Part shown: piece after piece, positions 1 to 5,911 of the stretch | Layout: every line of letters begins with the position of its first letter | How positions within the stretch are numbered: the first letter of the stretch is position 1 | Origin: Burkholderiales bacterium | Lineage (GTDB): Bacteria; Pseudomonadota; Gammaproteobacteria; Burkholderiales; Burkholderiaceae_C | NCBI GenBank assembly: GCA_006227785.1 | Contig: SBFU01000488.1 | Span: forward strand, 1 to 5,911 | Reading direction: 5' to 3' | DNA length: 5,911 bases | Translations under genes and position numbers: made by a program | The notes under the pieces: model-generated | Databases searched by the model: none | The model's input: the letters and a program-made list of their open reading frames with translations, nothing else | What the model was told of the DNA's origin: nothing

Positions 1-9
1 AACAACCCC

Positions 10-912
10 ATGCCACCGACGCCCTTCAGTGCCTCTGAACCCGTCATCCAGGGACTGGCGGGCAACGTGGCGCACTACGAAAACTTCCCGGTCGCGTCCT
101 GGTTGTGCCCGCCTCGGCTGCGGGCGCCTGTGGCCGCCATCTACCACTTCGCCCGCACGGCCGATGACCTGGCCGATGAAGGTGACGCGCTGGCCCAAGA
201 GCGTCTGGAATCGCTGGCGCGCTACCGGCACACCCTGGATCTGACCTCGGGTGACGGTGATGCAGACGCCACCGCCTGGCCCGAGGTGTTTGGGCCGCTG
301 CGCACGGCCTTGCGCACGCACCGACTGCCCCTGGCGCTGCTGCACGACCTGATCAGCGCATTCGAACAGGATGTGCGCCACACCGATGAGGGTCGCCGCT
401 ATGCCAGCCTGGACGAACTGCTGGCCTATTGCCGTCTGTCGGCCAACCCGGTGCGCCGGCTGCTTTTGCACCTCTACGGGGTGCAGGACCGCCTGTCACT
501 GCAGCAGAGTGACCAGATCTGTTCGGCGCTGCAGCTCATCAATTTCTGGCAGGACCTGAGCGTCGACCTGCCGCGGCAACGCCACTACCTGCCATCCGAC
601 CTGCTGGCTCGCCATGGCCTGGTCCATGAGGACTTTCATGTTTCATCGCCCCGGCAGGATGGAGAGACCGAAGAGGCCAGGCGGGCCGTCGTGACCGAAC
701 TCTGCCGCCATGCCAGGCACCTGATGGAACAGGGCGCTCCCCTGGTCCGTCGCTTGCCCGGGCGCGCCGGTTGGGAATTGAGGCTGGTGGTACAAGGTGG
801 CTTGCGGGTGCTGGACCGGATCGGCCAGATCGGCCACCGCAGTTGGCGGCATCGTCCGACGGTGGGCGGGGCCGACGTGCCGCGGCTGCTTTGGCGCAGC
901 CTGTGGATGTGA
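10..912 (+). CDS. hpnC: HpnC-type squalene/hydroxysqualene synthase (hopanoid pathway)
   Basis: This is a 300-residue member of the squalene/phytoene synthase superfamily, an all-alpha head-to-head prenyl transferase. In the HpnC/HpnD/HpnE route HpnD makes presqualene diphosphate from two farnesyl diphosphates, HpnC converts it to hydroxysqualene and HpnE reduces that to squalene for hopanoids. The HpnC-type opening is clear: HYENFPVASW at 22-31, then PVAAIYHFARTADDLADEGD at 40-59, which carries the first metal-binding Asp motif (D52, D53, D56). The second motif is QDLSVD at 181-186 (D182, D186), followed by RHYLP at 191-195. The length is normal. No signal peptide is seen, so it should be cytosolic or peripheral on the inner membrane. 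The reading frame is open to the window edge, so an earlier start cannot be excluded, but about 20 residues before HYENFP is usual. The usual partners hpnD/hpnE are not downstream; an RND pump follows after 46 bases. Phytoene synthase (CrtB) is the main alternative, made less likely by the N-terminal motif. Confidence 0.9.
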   Translation: MPPTPFSASEPVIQGLAGNVAHYENFPVASWLCPPRLRAPVAAIYHFARTADDLADEGDALAQERLESLARYRHTLDLTSGDGDADATAWPEVFGPLRTALRTHRLPLALLHDLISAFEQDVRHTDEGRRYASLDELLAYCRLSANPVRRLLLHLYGVQDRLSLQQSDQICSALQLINFWQDLSVDLPRQRHYLPSDLLARHGLVHEDFHVSSPRQDGETEEARRAVVTELCRHARHLMEQGAPLVRRLPGRAGWELRLVVQGGLRVLDRIGQIGHRSWRHRPTVGGADVPRLLWRSLWM

Positions 913-945
913 TCCCGCTGCGCATTCCGCCCTTTGATTGACCCT

Positions 946-950
946 GAAGA
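946..950 (+). promoter_or_regulatory. Ribosome binding site deciding the adaptor start
   Basis: The sequence GAAGA lies 8 bases before the ATG at 959 and is the only purine-rich Shine-Dalgarno-like stretch in the gap after hpnC. The in-frame TTG at 938 has only pyrimidine-rich sequence (CATTCCGCCCTTTGA) before it. This favours the ATG at 959, although the site is weak. Confidence 0.45.
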
Positions 951-958
951 CATTGCCC

Positions 959-2068
959 ATGGCCCACTTCACGCCCACCGCTTCCCTGCGGCCCGCACGC
1001 CGCGCCCTGTGCCTGACTATGCTCGCCAGCGCGTTGGCCGGCCCGATGGCTGTGGCGCAGCCCGTCGGCAGCACGCCGGCTTCTGCGACGAACACCCGGA
1101 CGGTTCAGGCCGCGCGCCTGGACACGAGTCAGGTGTTTCCGGTCCGTGATGCGCCCGCGCGGGTGCGGGCACGGAATGTGTCGCGCCTCTCGGCCGAGGT
1201 GAACGGTACGTTGCAGCAGTGGACGGCCGATGTCGGCGCCACGGTCAGGCGCGGACAGTTGCTCGCGCGCGTGGATCCGCGGGACCAGGAGCTGGGCCTG
1301 CAGCGCGCGCGTGCCGCGCTGGAGGCAAGCCAGGCCCGCCTGGCACTGGCTCAAGCCCAGTTGCAACGGGCCAGGGAACTGACGGCCCAGGGCTTTCTGT
1401 CGCCGGAAGCGCTGGCACAACGCGAGACCGAGGTGGCTCTGGTCCGGACCGAGACCGATGCGAACCGGGCGCAGCTCGCCACCGCCCAGCGCCAGCTGGA
1501 CAAGACCGTGCTGCGGGCACCCTTCGACGCCGAGGTGGTCGAGCGACTCGCGCAGACCGGCGAGGCCGTGGCGCCAGGCAGCCTGCTGTATGTGCTGGCC
1601 GAGACAGGCGCGGTTGAACTGGATGCCACCGTGAACCCGCTGGACGCCGCCAGCCTGCCCCGGGCACGTCGTCTGCGGTTTGAGGCCAACGGGCAGGCCA
1701 TGCCGGTGCGCCTGCTTCGCATCGGCAGCACCATGAGCGAACCGGCACGTACCCGGACCGCACGCCTGGCCTTTGAGGCCGGATCGGAGGCCGCCTCGCC
1801 AGGCACGGCAGGCCGGCTGGTCTGGGAAGATGCGCGCCCTCACCTGCCTCCGCAGTGGCTGGCACGACGCAACGGGGTGATCGGCGTGTTCGTGATCGAC
1901 GGCGACACGCCCACCTCGACCGTGCGGTTCCGGCCACTGCCAGGGGCGCAGGAAGGGCGTGTGGTACCGGTGCCGTCCGACTGGCCAGGCTCAACCCTGA
2001 TGGTGGTGGGTGGTCAGGCAGCGTTGCAGGACGGGCAGACCGTGACGGTCACGCGTGCGAGCAACTGA
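959..2068 (+). CDS. RND efflux periplasmic adaptor subunit (HlyD/AcrA-type membrane fusion protein)
   Basis: This 369-residue protein should link the inner-membrane RND permease encoded next to an outer-membrane channel. Residues 1-33 look like a Sec signal peptide: basic R11/R14/R15, a hydrophobic stretch ALCLTMLASALAGPM, and a likely signal peptidase I site after AVA (31-33). The lone Cys18 is not in a lipobox, so a periplasmic protein rather than a lipoprotein is expected. Domains in order: first half of a lipoyl/biotinyl-like domain (about 77-109, VGATVRRGQLLARVDPRD at 92-109), an Ala/Gln/Arg-rich alpha-hairpin (about 110-182), the second lipoyl half starting LRAPFDAEVVERL (185-197) and ending near 215, then beta-barrel and membrane-proximal regions to the C-terminus. 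The hairpin is fairly short, about 35 residues per arm. The ATG at 959 is chosen over the in-frame TTG at 938 because of its ribosome site and because the signal peptide then begins normally. The permease starts 15 bases after the stop. The substrate cannot be told from the sequence. Confidence 0.92.
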   Translation: MAHFTPTASLRPARRALCLTMLASALAGPMAVAQPVGSTPASATNTRTVQAARLDTSQVFPVRDAPARVRARNVSRLSAEVNGTLQQWTADVGATVRRGQLLARVDPRDQELGLQRARAALEASQARLALAQAQLQRARELTAQGFLSPEALAQRETEVALVRTETDANRAQLATAQRQLDKTVLRAPFDAEVVERLAQTGEAVAPGSLLYVLAETGAVELDATVNPLDAASLPRARRLRFEANGQAMPVRLLRIGSTMSEPARTRTARLAFEAGSEAASPGTAGRLVWEDARPHLPPQWLARRNGVIGVFVIDGDTPTSTVRFRPLPGAQEGRVVPVPSDWPGSTLMVVGGQAALQDGQTVTVTRASN

Positions 2069-2071
2069 AAC

Positions 2072-2075
2072 AGGA
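2072..2075 (+). promoter_or_regulatory. Ribosome binding site of the RND permease
   Basis: AGGA sits in the 15-base gap after the adaptor stop, 8 bases before the ATG at 2084. It supports that start over the nearby in-frame ATG at 2093. The tight spacing suggests adaptor and permease are translated from one message. Confidence 0.6.
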
Positions 2076-2083
2076 CATCAGCC

Positions 2084-5000
2084 ATGGCCTTCATGCGCTC
2101 GCTGCTGACCAACCACCCGCTGGCGAACATCGCCTTTGTGGTGGTGCTCCTGCTGGGTCTTCTGAGCTACGCGACCATGCCGCGCGAGCAGGACCCGGAG
2201 ATCAATTTCAACTGGGTCAGCATCACGGCCACGCTGCCGGGTGCCAGCGCCGAGGAGATTGAGCGCTTGGTGACCAATCCGCTGGAGGACGGTATCCGCG
2301 GTGTGGCCGACGTGCGTTTCGTGATTTCCAATTCACGGGAGAACGCCGCCACGCTGCTGGTGCGTTTTCGGGACATCAATGAGCGGACGTTCGACAAGCG
2401 CATGGCGGACCTGCGCCGCGAGATCCAGAACCGGGCCTCGGCCGAACTGCCACCCCAGGCCGACGACCCGCTGATCCTGGAGATCACCACCAGCAACGGC
2501 TTCCCCACCGCCTCCATGGTGCTGGTGGGCCAGGCGGACGACGAGACCCTGCGTCGGCACGCACGCCGCCTCAAGAGCGCGCTCGAGGGCATTTCGGGCG
2601 TGGACCAGGTGACGGCCTCCGGTCTGCGCAACCCCGAGATCCTGGTCAGCCCGGACCCGCAAGCCCTGGCGGCGCGCGGGCTGCTGTCATCCGACGTGGC
2701 AGACACGCTCTCCAGCTGGTGGCGCGACACGACCGGGGGCACCTTGCGGACACAAACCGGCGCCTGGTCGGTCAGCGTGCAAGGGGTGCAGACCGACCCG
2801 CAGGCGCTGACCGATCTGCCGGTCCGGTCCATGACACGACCGGAGGCGGTGGCCCGACTGGGCGATGTGGCGCGCATCGAGCGCGCCCGCGCACCGGCAT
2901 CGCAGCTGGCGGCCATGGACGGCAGGCCCACCATTGCGCTGGCGATGACCAAGAAGTCGGGCACCAACACGCTGGAGCTGGTGGAACGGCTGAACGCCTT
3001 CATCGAGCGCGAGAACGCGGTGCTGGTCGAAGACGGTCTGCAACTGGTCCTCACCGACGACCAGACCGTGCCGACCCAGGAAGCCATCGGCGTCATGCAG
3101 ACCAATGCCCTCTATGGCGCGTTGCTGGTGCTGGCCGTGTGCTGGCTTTTCCTGGGGTGGCGCATCGGCATTCTGGTGGCCCTGGGCATCCCGTTCTCGC
3201 TCATGGGCACCTTTGCTGTTCTCAACACCATGGACTACACGGTCAACGTGTCGGTGCTGCTGGGGGTGGTGATTGCGCTGGGCATGCTGGTGGACCAGGC
3301 GGTGGTGGTGGTCGAGGCCATCTACTACCGCATGCAGCGGGGCCAGCAGGTGCTGCAGGCCAGTCTGGACGGCATCCTGGAGGTCTGGAAACCGGTGCTC
3401 GCCTCGGTGGCCACCACGCTGGCCGCCTTCCTGCCGCTGATGCTGCTGCCCGGCATCGTGGGCAAATTCATGTTCGTGATCCCGTTCGTGGTCACGCTGG
3501 CCCTGATGATCTCGCTGCTGGAAGCCTTCTGGATGCTGCCTGTCCACGTCTCCGTGGTCGGGGTGCGCTTCGACCGGCCATCGAGGGCACAGCGTCTGCG
3601 AGAACACTTCACCCGCATGCTGCGCCTGCGCTACGGCCAGGCGCTGGCCTATGCGTTGCGCCGACCCAAGCGCTTTGCGCTGGTCGGGGTGGCGGCAGTG
3701 GCACTGGCGGTGGGGCTGCTGGTGGCGCAGGTGGTGCGGGTGCAGTTCTTCGCCTTCGACCCGATTCGCGCCTTTTATGTGAACGTGGACATGCCGGCCA
3801 GCGCGGCGCTGGAGGAGACGCTGGAGGAAACCCAGCGTGTCGAACAGGTGGTTCGCGAGCAGTTGCGTGGTATCGGCCTCGAAGGCGAGGCCCGCTCGGT
3901 CACGTCCACCGCCGGCATCAAGTTCACCGACACCGACATCGTCTACGGTGACCTCTACGGGCAGGTGTTCGTCTCTCTGAACCCCCGAACGCCTGGCGCC
4001 AGGGAGGTCTCGGAGGTGGTGGACGACATGCGTGCCACCGTGGAAGCACTGGGCGGCCCCGGCAACAAGAGCTTCACGGTGCTGTCGGGCGGGCCGCCCT
4101 CGGGCAAGCCCATCAGCGTCAAGGTGCGCGGCGATACCTTCGAGGAGATCGAAGCCGCGAGCGAGGTTCTCAAGGCCATCGTCGCGCGCATTCCGGGTAC
4201 CACCGATGTGCAGGACGACCAGCTGCCCGGTCGGCCCCAACTTCGGCTGCAAATGGACACGAATGCCCTGCGCGAAGCCAACCTGAGCGCCGCCCAGGTC
4301 TCGCGCCTGGTCCGGCTGGCAATCGACGGCGAGGTGGTGGCGTTCACGCGCGACCAGGGCGACAAGATCGAGCTGCGTGTGCGATCGGACCGGGTGCTGC
4401 GCAGCGGCGAGGAGCGCCCGCTGGACCCGGCCAGCATCCTTGATGAACCGGTCGTGCTGCCCTCGGGCCAGACCACCCGCCTGGGCAGCCTGGTCCGGGC
4501 CGAGGTGGAACCGGGGCGCGGCGTCATCCGCCACTACAACCTGCGCCGGACCACCACGGTGCAGGCCAACCTCGACAAGGACGTGACCGACACCGTGGAG
4601 GCCAACAACACCATCAAGGCCGAGTGGGAAAAGGTGCGCACCCAGTTTCCGGGCGTCGATCTGGATTTTTCGGGAGAACTGGAAGACATCGAGGAGAGCC
4701 TGGGGGCCATGCAGGCCCTGTTCCTGCTGGGCGTCGGCCTGATCTACCTCATCCTGGCCGCCCAGTTCCGCAGCTACTGGCAGCCGCTGATGATTCTGGT
4801 GACGGTGCCGCTGGCCTTCACCGGCGTGGCCTTCGGCCTGGCGATCTCGGGCAACCCGCTGTCGCTCTACACCCTGTACGGTGTGATCGCACTCAGCGGC
4901 ATTGCCGTGAACTCGGCCATTGTGCTGATCGACGCGGCCAACAGCCGGCTGGCGGCCGGCATGGGCACGGCGCATGCCATCGTGCAGGCCGGACGGCGCC

Positions 5001-5221
5001 GCGTGGTGCCCGTCCTGATCACCACCACCACCACGGTGGGCGGTCTGTTCGCCCTGGCTTTCGGCATCGGCGGCAAGAGCCTGCTGTGGGGTCCGGTGGC
5101 GGCCAGCATCGTCTGGGGCCTGGTGTTCTCGACCCTGCTGACCCTGTTCATCGTGCCGCTGCTCTACCAGACCTTCATGCGCCGAGGTCGCCGCCACCCA
5201 CCCGCCGGCATGTCCAATTGA
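2084..5221 (+). CDS. RND efflux inner-membrane permease (AcrB-like)
   Basis: This 1045-residue protein has the full RND layout: TM1 about 14-30, a first porter/docking loop 31-341, TM2-TM6 about 342-489, TM7 about 531-550, a second periplasmic loop 551-874, and TM8-TM12 about 875-1028. Family marks include the ISGVDQV turn (170-176), its counterpart IPGTTDVQ (703-710), FSGELEDIEES before TM8 (862-872), and the conserved TM4 stretch GMLVDQAVVVVEA (400-412). It should work as a trimer that exports substrate with proton influx through the adjacent adaptor. In TM4 it keeps D404 (AcrB D407) and E411 (AcrB E414), but Q405 replaces AcrB D408. In TM10 N943 (GIAVNSAIVLID, 939-950) sits where AcrB has K940. 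It lacks the DFG-type TM4 start of CzcA-like metal exporters (A398 there), so an organic or lipid substrate is likelier, but this is inference. At 1045 residues it is too long for the MmpL-type hopanoid transporter HpnN. The last codons overlap the predicted bchI operator. No outer-membrane channel gene follows. Confidence 0.95.
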   Translation: MAFMRSLLTNHPLANIAFVVVLLLGLLSYATMPREQDPEINFNWVSITATLPGASAEEIERLVTNPLEDGIRGVADVRFVISNSRENAATLLVRFRDINERTFDKRMADLRREIQNRASAELPPQADDPLILEITTSNGFPTASMVLVGQADDETLRRHARRLKSALEGISGVDQVTASGLRNPEILVSPDPQALAARGLLSSDVADTLSSWWRDTTGGTLRTQTGAWSVSVQGVQTDPQALTDLPVRSMTRPEAVARLGDVARIERARAPASQLAAMDGRPTIALAMTKKSGTNTLELVERLNAFIERENAVLVEDGLQLVLTDDQTVPTQEAIGVMQTNALYGALLVLAVCWLFLGWRIGILVALGIPFSLMGTFAVLNTMDYTVNVSVLLGVVIALGMLVDQAVVVVEAIYYRMQRGQQVLQASLDGILEVWKPVLASVATTLAAFLPLMLLPGIVGKFMFVIPFVVTLALMISLLEAFWMLPVHVSVVGVRFDRPSRAQRLREHFTRMLRLRYGQALAYALRRPKRFALVGVAAVALAVGLLVAQVVRVQFFAFDPIRAFYVNVDMPASAALEETLEETQRVEQVVREQLRGIGLEGEARSVTSTAGIKFTDTDIVYGDLYGQVFVSLNPRTPGAREVSEVVDDMRATVEALGGPGNKSFTVLSGGPPSGKPISVKVRGDTFEEIEAASEVLKAIVARIPGTTDVQDDQLPGRPQLRLQMDTNALREANLSAAQVSRLVRLAIDGEVVAFTRDQGDKIELRVRSDRVLRSGEERPLDPASILDEPVVLPSGQTTRLGSLVRAEVEPGRGVIRHYNLRRTTTVQANLDKDVTDTVEANNTIKAEWEKVRTQFPGVDLDFSGELEDIEESLGAMQALFLLGVGLIYLILAAQFRSYWQPLMILVTVPLAFTGVAFGLAISGNPLSLYTLYGVIALSGIAVNSAIVLIDAANSRLAAGMGTAHAIVQAGRRRVVPVLITTTTTVGGLFALAFGIGGKSLLWGPVAASIVWGLVFSTLLTLFIVPLLYQTFMRRGRRHPPAGMSN

Positions 5222-5228
5222 GTTGACA
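5211..5228 (+). promoter_or_regulatory. Predicted CrtJ/PpsR operator upstream of bchI
   Basis: TGTCCAATTGAGTTGACA is an exact match to the CrtJ/PpsR pattern TGT-N12-ACA, including the often-seen extended form TGTC-N10-GACA. CrtJ/PpsR is the aerobic, light-responsive repressor of bacteriochlorophyll and carotenoid genes in purple bacteria. The left arm lies in the last codons of the permease gene, and the right arm coincides with the last four bases of a TTGACA -35 hexamer, so binding would block RNA polymerase. The site centre is about 64 bases before the bchI start codon. The match is direct from sequence; regulator identity is inferred from the target gene. Confidence 0.7.
5223..5228 (+). 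promoter_or_regulatory. Sigma-70-type -35 hexamer of the bchI promoter
   Basis: TTGACA is a perfect -35 hexamer located in the only AT-rich stretch near the end of the permease gene, 55 bases before the bchI ATG. A good -10 is not found at 16-18 bp spacing: the 17-bp position reads TCTCGA (5246-5251), only two matches to TATAAT. The promoter is therefore either weak or helped by an activator. A start near 5258 would leave a leader of about 25 bases. Confidence 0.5.
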
Positions 5229-5232
5229 AATT

Positions 5233-5246
5233 AAGTTGTACAACTT
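5233..5246. promoter_or_regulatory. Perfect 14-bp palindrome between -35 element and bchI start
   Basis: AAGTTGTACAACTT equals its own reverse complement with no spacer or mismatch. Uninterrupted symmetry of this size is typical of a homodimeric repressor or activator site. It has no following T run and a low-GC stem, so it is not a terminator. It lies in the expected spacer between the -35 and -10, and it overlaps an imperfect second CrtJ/PpsR-like element at 5237-5253. Which protein binds is unknown; MarR-like regulators often use TTGTACAA-type centres, but this is only a suggestion. Confidence 0.55.
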
Positions 5247-5283
5247 CTCGACATGAGCCTGCTTGTGCCATACTGGGTCTTCC

Positions 5284-5911
5284 ATGGCACAGCAATTTCC
5301 TTTCTCGGCCATCGTCGGCCAGGACGAGATGAAGACCGCGATCCTGATCGCGGCCATCGATCCCGGCATTGGTGGTGTGCTGGTGCTGGGTGACCGGGGC
5401 ACCGGCAAGTCGACCGCGGTGCGGGCCCTGGCCAGTCTGCTGCCGCCCATGAAGGTGGTGCAGGGTTGCCGCTACCGGTGCGATCCGGCCGCGTCCGCAC
5501 CCGCCTGTGAGGACTGTGAGCGGCTGCGCCCGAACGGCCAGACACCCAAGACCGGCAGCGCGCCGGTACCGGTGGTGGACCTGCCACTGGGTGCCACCGA
5601 AGACCGCGTGGTGGGCGCCCTGGACCTTGAAAAGGCGCTGTCGCAGGGCATCAAGGCCTTTGAGCCGGGCCTGCTGGCGCAGGCGCACCGCGGCTTTCTC
5701 TACATCGACGAAGTCAACCTGCTGGAGGACCATCTGGTGGACCTTCTCATCGATGTGGCCGCTTCCGGCGAAAACGTGGTCGAACGCGAAGGCCTGAGCG
5801 TGCGCCACCCCGCCCGCTTCGTGCTGGTGGGCAGCGGCAACCCGGAAGAAGGTGAGCTGCGGCCGCAGCTGCTGGACCGCTTCGGCCTGTCGGTGGAGGT
5901 CAAGACGCCCA
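5284..5911 (+). CDS. bchI: Magnesium chelatase ATPase subunit I (BchI), 3' end cut by window
   Basis: The 209 visible residues form the N-terminal AAA+ core of BchI. With BchD and BchH it inserts Mg2+ into protoporphyrin IX using ATP, the first committed step of bacteriochlorophyll synthesis, in the cytoplasm. Direct marks are [13 protein letters not shown] at 5-17, Walker [10 protein letters not shown] at 36-44 (K42), [18 protein letters not shown] at 97-114, Walker [15 protein letters not shown] at 137-150 (D142, E143), sensor-1 region [19 protein letters not shown] at 183-201 (N186, R199). No stop occurs before the edge; about 130-140 C-terminal residues are missing compared with the usual 340-350. 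The ATG fits family N-termini; the frame is closed by TGA at 5254-5256, and the only other upstream start is TTG at 5263. The ribosome site is weak (GGG at 5275-5277). Cysteines C62, C66, C75 and C78 form a cluster absent from some other BchI proteins. A CrtJ/PpsR-like operator lies upstream; bchD would be expected beyond the window. Confidence 0.97.
   Translation, partial: MAQQFPFSAIVGQDEMKTAILIAAIDPGIGGVLVLGDRGTGKSTAVRALASLLPPMKVVQGCRYRCDPAASAPACEDCERLRPNGQTPKTGSAPVPVVDLPLGATEDRVVGALDLEKALSQGIKAFEPGLLAQAHRGFLYIDEVNLLEDHLVDLLIDVAASGENVVEREGLSVRHPARFVLVGSGNPEEGELRPQLLDRFGLSVEVKTP

Noticed and set aside
819..836. Tandem 9-bp repeat GATCGGCCA x2 in hpnC
   Set aside because: It is in frame, encodes an ordinary IGQIGH stretch and is too short to mean anything beyond coding sequence.
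10..912. Reading the first gene as phytoene synthase crtB because of the phototroph context
   Set aside because: The N-terminal HYENFPVASW and FARTADDLADEGD stretches are HpnC-like rather than CrtB-like.
938..958. Upstream TTG start for the adaptor, adding seven residues
   Set aside because: There is no Shine-Dalgarno sequence before it, while the ATG at 959 has GAAGA at suitable spacing and gives a normal signal peptide.
539..1843. Long minus-strand open frame across hpnC and the adaptor (434 codons)
   Set aside because: It spans two well-supported genes, has no recognisable domains and has the composition expected of an antisense frame in high-GC DNA.
5021..5035. ACC trinucleotide run (five Thr codons) in the permease
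   Set aside because: It falls at the start of TM11, where Thr-rich sequence is common in this family; four identical codons do not make a meaningful slippage tract.
2687..5197. Very long open frame on the minus strand opposite the permease (836 codons)
   Set aside because: It is a shadow of the GC-rich coding strand: the translation is low-complexity, rich in His, Gln, Gly and Arg, matches no family I recognise, and lies wholly opposite a clear RND permease.
2084..5221. Reading the permease as the hopanoid transporter HpnN
   Set aside because: HpnN is a shorter MmpL-type protein without a dedicated adaptor; this one has AcrB-like length and layout and a paired membrane fusion protein.
5248..5274. 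Alternative bchI promoter TCGACA / CATACT
   Set aside because: The hexamers are decent (5/6 and 4/6), but the spacer is only 15 bp and the transcript would start almost at the ATG. The TTGACA/operator arrangement is better placed, though this cannot be settled without start-site mapping.
5222..5283. Rho-independent terminator after the permease
   Set aside because: The only inverted repeat is the spacerless AT-rich palindrome at 5233-5246, with no loop and no T run.
5164..5808. Minus-strand open frame opposite bchI and the intergenic gap
   Set aside because: It runs antisense to conserved Walker A/B coding sequence and through the promoter region, with no family resemblance.

Overview
The window looks like a piece of chromosome from a purple, anoxygenic phototrophic betaproteobacterium, most likely Burkholderiales of the Rubrivivax/Rhodoferax/Hydrogenophaga kind. 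Base composition is G+C rich by eye, roughly two thirds. All four genes read on the + strand and are packed tightly. The phototroph assignment rests on the last gene, which is clearly bchI (magnesium chelatase ATPase subunit, bacteriochlorophyll synthesis). The betaproteobacterial assignment is an inference from overall protein resemblance and is less certain.

Layout: (1) 10-912, an HpnC-type squalene/hydroxysqualene synthase of the hopanoid (triterpene) pathway. (2) 959-2068, a periplasmic adaptor (membrane fusion protein) of an RND efflux system, with a signal peptide. (3) 2084-5221, the matching inner-membrane RND permease, only 15 bases further on. (4) A 62-base, unusually AT-rich gap carrying regulatory sequence. 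(5) 5284 to the window edge, the first 209 residues of BchI. No gap without a gene exceeds 62 bases. No RNA gene, mobile element, CRISPR array or convincing rho-independent terminator is visible.

Genes 1-3 are probably co-transcribed: the gaps are 46 and 15 bases and show no terminator or convincing promoter. No outer-membrane channel gene is present, so the efflux pump must borrow one or be completed elsewhere. bchI appears to begin a new transcription unit. Its upstream region holds an exact match to the CrtJ/PpsR operator pattern TGT-N12-ACA (5211-5228), whose right arm lies inside a perfect -35 hexamer TTGACA (5223-5228). Exactly 8 bp later comes an imperfect second half-site pair, overlapped by a perfect 14-bp palindrome (5233-5246). 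This is the arrangement expected for aerobic repression of a photosynthesis gene, and it is the best-supported regulatory finding here.

The most interesting points are the predicted CrtJ/PpsR control region, an RND permease whose proton-relay residues differ from AcrB (D404 kept, but Q405 and N943 in place of Asp and Lys), a four-cysteine cluster in BchI, and the linkage of a triterpene synthase, an RND pump and a bacteriochlorophyll gene. I see no wholly new system that the sequence alone would prove.
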